From a virus, in IMG/VR virus record IMGVR_UViG_3300006802_000667, positions 1 to 21,949 of that record: 21,949 nt of DNA; one strand, 5' to 3'. The notes below the pieces were generated by a model, which ran no database searches, was not told the origin of the DNA, and saw only the letters and a list, made by a program, of their open reading frames with translations. Both the position numbers and the translations under genes were made by a program. Of the stretch, positions 9,278 to 16,778 are shown piece by piece (the first letter of the stretch is position 1; each line of letters starts with the position of its first letter).

Positions 9278-9727
9278 ATGAACCTAGAACAACTCCAACA
9301 GGAGCTTGCTATCGACGAAGGATGCAAGCTGGAAATATATTTAGACCATCTTGGCTACAAAACCGTGGGTATTGGGCACCTTATTACCGAAGATGACGAA
9401 CTGTACGGGTTCGAAGTGGGCACTACGGTGTCTCAGGAGCACGTCGATGACCTATTCCACGAGGACATACAACGAACTGTACGAGATTGCGAATTATTGT
9501 ACAGCGATTTCAATGACTTGCCTGAAGACGCACAATTATGCATTGCAAACATGTGCTTCCAACTCGGTCGTCCACGGCTCTCGAAGTTCCGAAAGATGAA
9601 AGCTGCCGTCGATAAGCGGGATTGGCCCGAGGCCAGCCGTCAAATGTTGGACTCGAGGTGGGCTAAACAGACTCCGAATCGGGCGATGCGTTTGGCTCAT
9701 CGGATTCAGGCGTTGGGTGATACATAA
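9278..9727 (+). CDS. T4-type lysozyme endolysin (GH24)
   Basis: A muramidase that cleaves the MurNAc-GlcNAc bond of peptidoglycan to release progeny. The start has an excellent site, AGGAGG five bases upstream. Residues Glu14, Asp23 and Thr29 keep the exact spacing of the T4 lysozyme catalytic triad (Glu11, Asp20, Thr26), in the context DEGCKLEIYLDHLGYKTVGIGHL split by normal loop lengths. Near the C-terminus, RWAKQTPNRA matches the T4 signature RWYNQTPNRA. At 149 aa it is slightly shorter than T4 lysozyme (164 aa). There is no signal peptide or signal anchor, so release to the wall would need a holin, which I did not find in the window. Its last 65 bases overlap antisense with the zinc-ribbon gene ending at 9663. 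Confidence 0.95.
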   Translation: MNLEQLQQELAIDEGCKLEIYLDHLGYKTVGIGHLITEDDELYGFEVGTTVSQEHVDDLFHEDIQRTVRDCELLYSDFNDLPEDAQLCIANMCFQLGRPRLSKFRKMKAAVDKRDWPEASRQMLDSRWAKQTPNRAMRLAHRIQALGDT

Positions 9728-9851
9728 GATAGAACGTCTTGCACTCGGGGCATGACAGGTTGGAGACGATGAAGTAGTCCTCGTCATCGTCAATGTCATG
9801 GTCCCCGCCCCAAATCAGATTCGATTCGCAGGCAAAACATTTCAAGTTCAT
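9663..9851 (-). CDS. Small zinc-ribbon protein at end of replication operon (62 aa)
   Basis: The ATG at 9851 overlaps the polymerase stop (ATGA), which I take as the start in place of a longer upstream reading. Two CxxC knuckles, Cys5/Cys8 and Cys34/Cys37, flank an acidic segment (GGDHDIDDDED), giving a classic zinc ribbon. The strand NLSCPEC and the N-terminal NLKCFAC with IWGGDHD resemble a small zinc-ribbon protein I recall next to polymerase genes of T7-like phages. Role unknown; binding to nucleic acid or to a host protein is plausible. The Ser/Pro/Glu tail is encoded antisense to the last codons of the endolysin. Confidence 0.8.
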   Translation of the reverse strand: MNLKCFACESNLIWGGDHDIDDDEDYFIVSNLSCPECKTFYLMYHPTPESDEPNASPDSESV

Positions 9852-11722
9852 CCAACCTCTCCCCAGTTGTCGCCTAGCTCGGCGTCCACGTCGAACGGCA
9901 CCTTCAAGTCTGGTACACAATTCTTCATGATATCTACAATCTTGTCGGATTGTTCACTAGAGTTCACGCTAAAACACAATTCGTCGTGAACTGTTAGCAT
10001 TGGCACCAGTCCTTCTTCATAACACGTCACCATCGCCTTCTTGGTCTGGTCCGCGCTTGACCCTTGGATCAGTCGGTTCAGTGCCTTGTAGGTGAACGCG
10101 CGGCGGATCATACCCTTGCCACCGTATTCCTTGACCGCCTCTTCAAGGGGCAACGCACGGTGGTATCCGTAAGACCTTGGCTCCCACATGTCGAACCGAC
10201 ACTTGCGGCCCAGCCACGTACGGATCACACCCTTGTCCGCCGCTTGATTCATCGCCAGATCGGCCATGCCTTTCACAAACGGCACCTTGTCGTGGTACTT
10301 GTTCAGCAATCCCTTGGCATCCTCCTCGGTGATGTCGAGGGTGCCGGCCAACTTTTTCCGGCCCATGCCGTACATGATGCCGAGGTTTACAGTCTTGGCT
10401 TCCTTGCGTGACACACCCGCCATATCCGCCACCATTTGGTGGAAGTCAGCATTGCCTTCGTGGTACATTCTCACCACGTCATCGATCTGTGGATCCCGCC
10501 GCGCGCCGGTCAGCGTGGCGCAATAGTGTGCCAGCCACCGTGGCTCTTGGGATGCATAGTCGAAACTGCCCCACCTCTCGCCATCCTCCGGGATGAAAAG
10601 ACCCCGAATCATTTTTTTGATTTCAGGGTCACGCGCGGGGATCTGTTGGAGGTTCGGGTTGGACGAAGAAAATCGTCCGGTGACTGTGCCCCCTTCATCT
10701 GAACGAAGAGGGTGAAAATCACAATGGATACGACCGTTATGCGAATGTTCAAGAATGGTTTCAATAAATGTTGTGTTTGCCTTGTTAAACTCGCGCAGGC
10801 GTACAATCTTTTGCGCCACCGGGTGAGTGTGGTTCGCAAGAAATGCTTTTGTAAAGGCTGGCGCATTCGACTTTTCTGTCCTGTTGTAGTTCAACCCAAG
10901 GGCGTCGAACGCCTTTGCTATAGATGCAGCGGCCCACGGCTCCACAAGGATGCCGGTCTCTTTCTTTACTTCTTTAAGTAGGGCGTCCTCGCGATGTTTC
11001 AGTTCCTTCTGTACCTGCTCGGCGCGGTCGGTGTTGACACGCACACCTTTCGTCTTCATATCGAGCATCAACGGAATCAGTGATGTCTCCAACTCGAATA
11101 TGCTGCTGACTTCATCCTTGTCGATGTCAGCCCGCAGCCGATCCCACAGACGCAGTGTAACAGCAGCGTCCTGCTCCGCATACTTGCCCACGAACGAGGC
11201 GTGTAGCTTCCACATCTCCCCCTTCGGATCCACACCGTACATCGACGCCGCAGCCTTCAGCATCTTCTCGTTCTTCCACTCGCCGAGATACTCGCCAGCC
11301 AGACTGTTCAGGTTGTACCAGCGACGGTTCTCGTTCAGCAGCGGCGCCGCCACCATTGTGTCGATGATCTTGCCCTGCACCTCGATGCCGGCCCAGCGCA
11401 ACCAGCCCAGATCGTACATGGCATTGTGCATGATCTTCTCGATGTGCGGCGTGGCAAGCTGTTTCTTCAACCAGTTCACCACAGTCTTCTCCGGCATGTT
11501 GCCACCACCTTGGTGCCGGATCGGGAAGTAACCAACGAAGTCACCAGCAGCAACAGCGAAGCCAATCACATAGCCGTCGTTGCGACACCAACCCGGACCC
11601 AGGGTCAGCAGGTTCGGGTCACAGGTTTCAAGGTCAACCGAAATACGTTCGCAGTTTGTCAGGTCCGGCAGGGACGACGGTGGATACCACTCTTCCTCAA
11701 TATCAAACAGATCAGCTTTCAT
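9848..11722 (-). CDS. DNA polymerase, family A, with 3'-5' exonuclease (624 aa)
   Basis: Replicative DNA polymerase of the Pol I/T7 gp5 family, lacking the 5' nuclease domain. The start MKADLF at 11722 is chosen because GGGGAG lies about ten bases upstream and the gene then overlaps its neighbour by only 11 bases. Exonuclease motifs: DLE with Asp30/Glu32, HNAMYD with Asn100/Asp104, and YAEQD with Tyr181/Asp185. Polymerase motif A is DYASQEPR at 388-395, keeping Asp388 and Glu393 (E. coli Asp705, Glu710); motif B is KTVNLGIMYG starting at Lys443; motif C is VHDE at 578-581 with Asp580. The residue equivalent to E. coli Phe762 is Leu447, a substitution linked in marine virus surveys to slower, more accurate synthesis and to temperate lifestyles. 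Motif A has Ala in place of the usual Ser. Confidence 0.97.
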   Translation of the reverse strand: MKADLFDIEEEWYPPSSLPDLTNCERISVDLETCDPNLLTLGPGWCRNDGYVIGFAVAAGDFVGYFPIRHQGGGNMPEKTVVNWLKKQLATPHIEKIMHNAMYDLGWLRWAGIEVQGKIIDTMVAAPLLNENRRWYNLNSLAGEYLGEWKNEKMLKAAASMYGVDPKGEMWKLHASFVGKYAEQDAAVTLRLWDRLRADIDKDEVSSIFELETSLIPLMLDMKTKGVRVNTDRAEQVQKELKHREDALLKEVKKETGILVEPWAAASIAKAFDALGLNYNRTEKSNAPAFTKAFLANHTHPVAQKIVRLREFNKANTTFIETILEHSHNGRIHCDFHPLRSDEGGTVTGRFSSSNPNLQQIPARDPEIKKMIRGLFIPEDGERWGSFDYASQEPRWLAHYCATLTGARRDPQIDDVVRMYHEGNADFHQMVADMAGVSRKEAKTVNLGIMYGMGRKKLAGTLDITEEDAKGLLNKYHDKVPFVKGMADLAMNQAADKGVIRTWLGRKCRFDMWEPRSYGYHRALPLEEAVKEYGGKGMIRRAFTYKALNRLIQGSSADQTKKAMVTCYEEGLVPMLTVHDELCFSVNSSEQSDKIVDIMKNCVPDLKVPFDVDAELGDNWGEVG

Positions 11723-11996
11723 CGTTCGAGATCTCCCCGCCCAGTGCGGCGTACCCGATAATGTCGGTCCACGAATCGTCCTTGTGCATGTCCTCGGCAA
11801 GTCTAGCCAGTTTCAACCCGACCATCATCGCCGTCACCTCGGTTGGCGTGATCTTGTCTAGCAGCTTTTTGCGGAGCAAGACGTTCCAGATGCTGGCGAT
11901 ACGTTGATGATTCAATAGCGCCGGCCCGTAGTCCTCGGCCCTCGGTCCGTTGATCAGTTCTTCCGCCTGCTTCAAGAAATACTCTCTGTTTTTCAT
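11712..11996 (-). CDS. DUF6378-like conserved phage protein (94 aa)
   Basis: Almost the whole protein fits the pattern I know as DUF6378: an N-terminal helix (EYFLKQAEELI), the turn GPRAEDYGPALLNHQRIASIW, then ITPTEVTAMMVGLKLARLAED and a final DSWTDIIGYAALGGE. This family is common in phages and prophages next to replication genes. Its biochemical role is not established to my knowledge. Full length for the family. The start ATG overlaps the helicase stop (ATGA) and the end overlaps the polymerase start by 11 bases, so it is translated within the replication operon. Confidence 0.85.
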   Translation of the reverse strand: MKNREYFLKQAEELINGPRAEDYGPALLNHQRIASIWNVLLRKKLLDKITPTEVTAMMVGLKLARLAEDMHKDDSWTDIIGYAALGGEISNDES

Positions 11997-13513
11997 AGTT
12001 CGAACCTGTGGTTGGAGTGTGACTCGACAAGGTGTAGCTGTTTGCGGGCACGAGTCATACCCACATAGAAGGTGCGAATCTCACCTTCCGTGTCCTCGGC
12101 TCTTGTTATGACAGGGCTAGACTCAAGCAGGAGGAGGACGTTGTCTGCCTCCCCACCCTTCGCCTTGTGGATCGTCGAGATCCGTATCCTCGGTTTGCCC
12201 GACAAGATAGACTCGCCCATCCGACGTACAGAAGTAATGTAGATCCGCTCCTGCTCCGACACACGGATCACTTCGTACCATGGCGTCTCCGCAGTCGCGG
12301 TCAACTCGCACAGGTTCTGTAAATCGGTGAGGTTGTAAGTTGCTTCGGAGTCTAGGTTTGTAAGTTTGCGTCGGCCAGACTTGGTGATGACCGTTGACTG
12401 GATAAGTTTGGAGAAGCTCTTCAAGTCCGTTGGGGACACAAACTGATTTTTGCATAATCGCAACCACACCTCGATGCCGTTTAGTACATTTGGAGAAATG
12501 GACCAACCCGGCCCCTCTCGCCAGAACAAGTAGCCCTGTTCCTTGAGGGTGTTCGCAACCTTGTTCGCAATGTTATTTGTGCGGGCAAGAATCAACCATT
12601 CACCAGATCGTAGGTCCACATCGAGGATATCATGATGCCATACGACGGCGCCACCTTCTTCGACCGGCGACCATACTTTTTGCTGCCGAACCTCTAGGCG
12701 TTTTGCCACACTGTCCGCCAGCCCATGCACCTGCGAGGGCAGACGGTAGGATTTATCGAGGATGATCTTGTCGTCCGATGCAGTCAGGAAGTCGTTGACG
12801 TTCACACCCATCCACGAATAGATGCACTGATCGTCGTCACCGGCAAAGTATATACGCTTGGCGCACGGCTTCATCACTTCATGCACCATACGCCACTGGA
12901 GTGGCACTAAGTCTTGAGCTTCATCCACAATCAGCACGTCGAGCAGCGGACAGTTACCCTGCATCACAAACTGTTCGATCATGTCCACGAAGTCCACCTT
13001 GTCGGTCATCTTCTTGTAGTCACGGATTACCTGATCCATGACTTTCAGTTGCTGGAAGTGCAGCCTGTAGTCTGTGTTCTTTTCGTTGAACATCTCTTCC
13101 ATTGACTTGCCAGTCACCCGAGCAAGTTGAAGTATGCCGTGGTATTGATCACCCTTGGACTGACCAGCCGAGAACAAGATACCATCATCCATGCGGACAG
13201 AAGCAGACGAGAGCATGGGCAGACCCAGCAACTCACCGACCTTGTTGTAGTCCGCACCCTTCATGACCTTCTGACCACTGAGGCCAAGGTTCTGGAACGC
13301 GAAGGAGTGCAGCGTACGGAACCAGATCATCTGCTGCTCGTTGATGCCCAGCTTCTCCGTGGCGCGATCCCGTGCTTCCTGTGCAGCCTTCTTGCTGAAG
13401 GACACGAAAGCAATCTTGTCGGGCGCCGTTCCACGGTCCAGTTCTTCCTGAACGATGTTGATCAGCCGTGTAGTCTTGCCCGTGCCTGGGGGTCCGAAAA
13501 TCGTGGTCTGCAT
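11993..13513 (-). CDS. UvrD/Rep-like superfamily 1 DNA helicase (506 aa)
   Basis: ATP-driven 3'-5' DNA helicase by family. Motif I is GPPGTGKT at 7-14 (Lys13); motif II is DEAQD at 197-201; motif III is GDDDQCIYSW at 225-234; motif IV region ILDKSYRLP near 251-259; motif V is TIHKAKGGEADNV at 447-459; motif VI is YVGMTRAR at 483-490. All key residues are present, so it should be active. At 506 aa it is shorter than UvrD or Rep (about 670-720 aa), which suggests reduced accessory (1B/2B) subdomains. The start is the ATG of TAATG shared with the zinc-ribbon gene; upstream Shine-Dalgarno is weak and an 18-bp palindrome ends about a dozen bases before it, hinting at coupled or structured initiation. 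No DnaB-type helicase appears in the window, so it may serve at the fork. Confidence 0.95.
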   Translation of the reverse strand: MQTTIFGPPGTGKTTRLINIVQEELDRGTAPDKIAFVSFSKKAAQEARDRATEKLGINEQQMIWFRTLHSFAFQNLGLSGQKVMKGADYNKVGELLGLPMLSSASVRMDDGILFSAGQSKGDQYHGILQLARVTGKSMEEMFNEKNTDYRLHFQQLKVMDQVIRDYKKMTDKVDFVDMIEQFVMQGNCPLLDVLIVDEAQDLVPLQWRMVHEVMKPCAKRIYFAGDDDQCIYSWMGVNVNDFLTASDDKIILDKSYRLPSQVHGLADSVAKRLEVRQQKVWSPVEEGGAVVWHHDILDVDLRSGEWLILARTNNIANKVANTLKEQGYLFWREGPGWSISPNVLNGIEVWLRLCKNQFVSPTDLKSFSKLIQSTVITKSGRRKLTNLDSEATYNLTDLQNLCELTATAETPWYEVIRVSEQERIYITSVRRMGESILSGKPRIRISTIHKAKGGEADNVLLLLESSPVITRAEDTEGEIRTFYVGMTRARKQLHLVESHSNHRFEL

Positions 13514-13695
13514 TACGCGGAGTCCACTTCTTCGAAGAAGTGTGTGTCAACCTGCACTTCCTCTATCGTGCCCCACTGGTGATCACCCGTGCACTTCTGA
13601 CAAGCATCGCCCAAGGTCATCGACGCCATGTCAGCGTAATAGACCTTCCAGTGATCGTTGCATCGGTCGCAACAAAAATACGCTACATAGCCCAT
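13513..13695 (-). CDS. Small zinc-binding protein between primase and helicase (60 aa)
   Basis: Starts at the ATG at 13695, which shares a base with the primase stop (TAATG); GGAGAGGAG lies upstream. Cys8, Cys9 and Cys12 (FCCDRC) pair with Cys32 and Cys35 (CQKC) to give a zinc-ribbon pattern. The C-terminus is acidic (FFEEVDSA) and its codons TTC TTC GAA GAA form the middle of a perfect palindrome. It ends TAATG with the helicase. Function is unknown; placement between primase and helicase genes, with coupling on both sides, suggests a replication accessory protein. Confidence 0.78.
   Translation of the reverse strand: MGYVAYFCCDRCNDHWKVYYADMASMTLGDACQKCTGDHQWGTIEEVQVDTHFFEEVDSA
13525..13542. 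promoter_or_regulatory. 18-bp perfect palindrome before the SF1 helicase start
   Basis: The bases CACTTCTTCGAAGAAGTG read identically on both strands, with no mismatch over 18 bp. The palindrome ends 11 bases upstream of the helicase ATG, inside the last codons of the zinc-ribbon gene. In the leftward mRNA it can fold into a six- or seven-pair hairpin with a four- to six-base loop, covering a purine-rich stretch that could otherwise serve as ribosome binding site. It might instead be a DNA operator, or only a by-product of the FFEE codons. Role is inferred. Confidence 0.45.
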
Positions 13696-15230
13696 TAGAA
13701 CGGAATCTCCTCTCCACCCACATCGATGGCCGGGATCTCGACCTCGTTGGACTTGGCAGGAACCCACCACACACGCATCGGCATGGTGTCCCCCTTCGTT
13801 GTCTTGAACCGACGCTGGCCGTTTGCCTGTCCACCGTTGTTCAACTCTTTCAATCGCTCCTGTATCTGGCCCCGGCTGTAGCTGTCGAACTTCTGGTTAC
13901 GCAGATACTTCATCAACGCTTCGAGCTTGAAGTATGTCAGGTCGTCCTCTTCATCCGTGTACGGCTTGCCCAGTGCGATCTCTTCCGCCGACTGTGCTTG
14001 TACCCGACCATCACAATACGCCTCGACAAGCTCGTTGAACTGGCCCTTGTATGTCAGTTCGTGCGGCACATCGATGTGGTTCATGTCTTCCATGAGCATG
14101 GTGACGATGGTCTGCCAGTCTTGCATCTTCATCATCGGGGGCATGACATGAATCTGTTCCATGCATGCCTTCTGGAAACGCTGCGGTGTTTGCAGATCGT
14201 CGGTTGTCAACTCGACACGACGACCACCTACATCACAGAACCAGACAGGCGGCTCGGACTTCACTACACATAGCCCTGTAACGTCCACAGCCATGCTGGT
14301 AACGCCGATACCGAACTTCTTGGTCTTACACAGCGTCTTGTTGCAGAAGCTCCTCAGTGGCTCCTGATCGCACGGGAATCCGTAGTCCTTCTTGTCATGC
14401 TGGTTCTGGATCGTGACGATCTCGGACGCCGGCAGCGGCGGGGTAGAGAAACGCTGGTTGATCTCTTCGAGTCGTTGCTTCCATGTCTCGGGCTGCTCCT
14501 TCTTGCACCCAACCGCAGCGGCGAACATCACCGTGTTGCGAGTGCCCTCGGGAATGCCCTGCCCGAACATACAGTTCAGGCAGGGCGCCCATTCCTTGAA
14601 CTCGTCTTCGACAACCCCGAAGGTAAGCGAGACGAAAGCCTCCGGAGAGATGGCACGACTGTCGGCAAGGTCAAGGAATTCCTCGAGGGTGGCGGCAGAT
14701 CCATCCTCGAGGATTGCATGACGCAGGGTTTGCTCTGCATCGAAGTATGGCAGGTTGATAAAGTTACCAACGTCACCACGCTCGTGCAGAACCTGCTCCT
14801 GCTTCGGGAAGATTTCACACCGACCATACCCAACATAGGCGGCAATCTCCGAAGCCTTGTCACGGAACTCCCCTGCGCTCATGAACTCCGTGAAGAAGAA
14901 GTATATATGTGCCCCACCAGACTTTGAGCGGCAGACCACGGCTGGGATATCAAGGTCGCGCAAGCGCCGGTCAATGCCGGCAAGGTCTAGTGGATATTCG
15001 TCAATGTCGAGGACACCGAACTTACATTTGTTGTCCTCGTTAATCGGTATGGAACCTACACCCTTCACGCCGTTCAGGTGTGACCGGATAAGTTCGAGTG
15101 TGATTGGAGTGCGGACTGTACGGGATTGTGCCTTTTGTTTCCCGGCGCGTCGTTCCTCTGAAATAATCGTCTGTCCATGTGCCGATTTGAAACCCTCAAA
15201 CGCGGCCATGAACCTTTCGTCCAAGTTCAT
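13695..15230 (-). CDS. Archaeo-eukaryotic-type (AEP) DNA primase (511 aa)
   Basis: Makes primers for the polymerase. The start MNLDERF at 15230 has AGGGG six bases upstream; the longer frame opening at 15272 has no such support. Residues about 70-165 form an AEP fold like that of TOTE-type primases: FGVLDIDEY with Asp75/Asp77 (metal-binding DxD), SKSGGAHIYFFF with His108 (nucleotide-binding SxH type), EIFPKQ at 139-144 and GNFINLP at 155-161. A second domain near 220-310 carries CLNC, then IPEGTRN, then a Cys cluster ending CKTKKFGIG, a probable zinc site typical of this primase type. The last residues are GGEEIPF, like the tip of single-stranded DNA-binding proteins. It replaces the DnaG-type primase of T7-like phages. 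Ends TAATG with the zinc-ribbon gene. Confidence 0.88.
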   Translation of the reverse strand: MNLDERFMAAFEGFKSAHGQTIISEERRAGKQKAQSRTVRTPITLELIRSHLNGVKGVGSIPINEDNKCKFGVLDIDEYPLDLAGIDRRLRDLDIPAVVCRSKSGGAHIYFFFTEFMSAGEFRDKASEIAAYVGYGRCEIFPKQEQVLHERGDVGNFINLPYFDAEQTLRHAILEDGSAATLEEFLDLADSRAISPEAFVSLTFGVVEDEFKEWAPCLNCMFGQGIPEGTRNTVMFAAAVGCKKEQPETWKQRLEEINQRFSTPPLPASEIVTIQNQHDKKDYGFPCDQEPLRSFCNKTLCKTKKFGIGVTSMAVDVTGLCVVKSEPPVWFCDVGGRRVELTTDDLQTPQRFQKACMEQIHVMPPMMKMQDWQTIVTMLMEDMNHIDVPHELTYKGQFNELVEAYCDGRVQAQSAEEIALGKPYTDEEDDLTYFKLEALMKYLRNQKFDSYSRGQIQERLKELNNGGQANGQRRFKTTKGDTMPMRVWWVPAKSNEVEIPAIDVGGEEIPF

Positions 15231-15264
15231 AGCTGTCCCCTCTAGTTGGGTTAGGGCAGGGGGT

Positions 15265-15351
15265 GGGCACACAACCCGTTCTGATACCGCGAGACTCTAT
15301 GTGAGCCGCCATGTCGCAAAACTGTCGATATCCATAGCCTTGTGTGTGCCC
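15265..15351. repeat. Inverted repeat in gap between primase and SSB-like genes
   Basis: The 167-base space 15231-15397 is the longest gene-free stretch. GGGCACACA (15265-15273) and TGTGTGCCC (15343-15351) are perfect 9-bp inverted repeats 69 bases apart. Just beside them, CGCCT (15361-15365) and AGGCG (15375-15379) can form a 5-bp hairpin. In the leftward transcript both lie between the SSB-like stop and the primase ribosome site, so they may tune primase expression or mark a processing point. A 43-codon ATG frame and a 12-codon one occur here on the minus strand, without good ribosome sites; I do not call them genes. Confidence 0.35.
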
Positions 15352-15397
15352 TACTGTTGCCGCCTCCCCCTGTCAGGCGCATTTTGACCGGCTTACG

Positions 15398-16207
15398 TTA
15401 GAACGGGATCTCTTCGTCGTCGTGCTTGGAAGCAGACGCCGAGTTCATCTCTTCGGCAGTTCCGGCGGATGTTTTGATTTCACCCTTGCGGAACATCTCG
15501 TAGAGACCCTTACATTCCTGCACCACTACCGACGGCACACTCTGGATGTCAAGTTGAGAGACCGAGTAGTTGAACCACGAACCCTTGTCGTTGCTCTCCT
15601 GCACAGTCTTCAGCTTCCACACCGTAGCCCACATGGGCGGAGTGAACAGACCTTTCTCCGGATGCATCAGCTTCATACCCGCACGGCGAGTGTTCCACTG
15701 CTTGGCAACCTTCATCTGGGTCTTCTTCATATCGAGAATCATCTGCTGCGTTGCACCGTTCTCGTCGATAGCCACAACCAAGAACTGTGCAGCACGAACC
15801 AACTCGTTACCCGACGGAAGCATTTCATGCGGACCCACCCGATTTGCCCGAAGGATGTCAGGGTTGTTCGGATCGACCTCGCCAAGGAAGCCACCACCAG
15901 ACTCACGTAGTTGGAACTCCAGGAACTTCATCTCGTAGGCGCACGGGATAATCGTCACGCCCTCGTCGCCTTCCCAATACTGCCCGGTCACAGTGTTGAA
16001 GATATCACCGGCAGACGCACCCTTGATAAACTTCGAGTCCGTCTTGATCAGTTGCGGGGAGAGAGGTTGCAAGATCCGCATGAACGGAATCTGCATGTCC
16101 TCGGAGGTCATGTTCTCCGTCCCCTGACCTGCACCAGCGTACAGGTCATCCATAAGATTGACGGGTAGCGACTCCGCCTTTTTCGCTACAGCTTGTTTTT
16201 CAGTCAT
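15398..16207 (-). CDS. Probable single-stranded DNA-binding protein (269 aa)
   Basis: Expected to coat single-stranded DNA during replication and recruit partners. The middle region, about residues 40-240, is rich in strands and aromatic residues (IPFMRILQPLSPQLI, VTIIPCAYEMKFLEF, FNYSVSQLDIQSVP), as in the OB-like ssDNA-binding proteins of marine phages. The last residues are DDEEIPF at 263-269, the acidic-hydrophobic tip used by bacterial SSB to bind replication partners, preceded by a Ser/Ala/Thr linker. GAGG lies ten bases before the ATG, within the end of the upstream gene four bases away. Position upstream of primase supports the role. The assignment rests on tail and context; a recombination-mediator function is an alternative. 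Confidence 0.65.
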   Translation of the reverse strand: MTEKQAVAKKAESLPVNLMDDLYAGAGQGTENMTSEDMQIPFMRILQPLSPQLIKTDSKFIKGASAGDIFNTVTGQYWEGDEGVTIIPCAYEMKFLEFQLRESGGGFLGEVDPNNPDILRANRVGPHEMLPSGNELVRAAQFLVVAIDENGATQQMILDMKKTQMKVAKQWNTRRAGMKLMHPEKGLFTPPMWATVWKLKTVQESNDKGSWFNYSVSQLDIQSVPSVVVQECKGLYEMFRKGEIKTSAGTAEEMNSASASKHDDEEIPF

Positions 16208-16211
16208 CGTT

Positions 16212-16778
16212 CTACGTCCTCGTAATCTTTGCTTCAGTTCCTACAAACACACCGAACTGGTCGAAGTCGATATCCTGACCCGACTCAATACGGTTACGAA
16301 CCCACGCCTTCAGCGTCTGCGGATGGATGTGGGTTTTCTGTGCGGGGTCCAGTCCATACTGCTGGCGCAAGTCTTCAACGACAGAGCCGGCCATGTTGTC
16401 TTGGCCTGCGCTGAAGGACAACGTCACATCATTCTTGATGATGTCACCTTCACCAATGGAACGGAGCCACGCATACGCATCGTCACGCCTGTCATCCGGG
16501 ATGCGGGCGTGGACGAACTGACGAAGAGAAATCTTGTTACCGTCCACGGTAACACTTTCCATACCCATCTCTTCCATCAGAGCCGGGATGTCCTCTTCAT
16601 TCACCTTGCGTTTCTTGAATTTCAAATCCTTGAGGTACTTCTCGGCTTGCGAGATTTTCTCGTCGATCTGTAGGGATGCGCGGATCAGGGTCGAAAGGCG
16701 GGAACCTTTTGACTCATCCACATTGTCGAACTTTTGGGCATCGACCGCCTCGTCAAACAGCGAAAACACATCGCTCAT
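16212..16778 (-). CDS. Conserved coiled-coil protein of phage replication modules (188 aa)
   Basis: The ATG at 16778 has a perfect AAAGGAGA nine to ten bases upstream. Residues 37-60 form a charged coiled-coil helix (QIDEKISQAEKYLKDLKFKKRK), followed by EDIPALMEEMGMESVTVDG, then a domain with ARIPDDRRDDAYAWLRSIGEGDIIKNDVT, and an end with HPQTLKAWVRNRIESG and FGVFVGTEAKI. I recall this order from a protein found beside SSB and endonuclease genes in many T7-like phages, usually of unknown function. A structural partner for DNA replication or recombination proteins is plausible. Only four bases separate it from the SSB-like gene. Confidence 0.8.
   Translation of the reverse strand: MSDVFSLFDEAVDAQKFDNVDESKGSRLSTLIRASLQIDEKISQAEKYLKDLKFKKRKVNEEDIPALMEEMGMESVTVDGNKISLRQFVHARIPDDRRDDAYAWLRSIGEGDIIKNDVTLSFSAGQDNMAGSVVEDLRQQYGLDPAQKTHIHPQTLKAWVRNRIESGQDIDFDQFGVFVGTEAKITRT

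Noticed and set aside
13455-14273. A 272-codon plus-strand frame across the helicase start, zinc ribbon and primase
   Set aside because: It crosses three well-supported minus-strand genes antisense and its product has shadow-like composition (His, Arg, Leu).
15258-15386. 43-codon ATG frame (MRLTGGGGN...) on the minus strand in the primase-SSB gap
   Set aside because: No Shine-Dalgarno sequence, odd composition and no coupling to the neighbours.
15344-15910. A 188-codon plus-strand frame opposite the SSB-like gene
   Set aside because: The minus-strand gene has a ribosome site, a meaningful C-terminal tail and fitting neighbours; the plus frame is a His/Leu/Arg-rich shadow.
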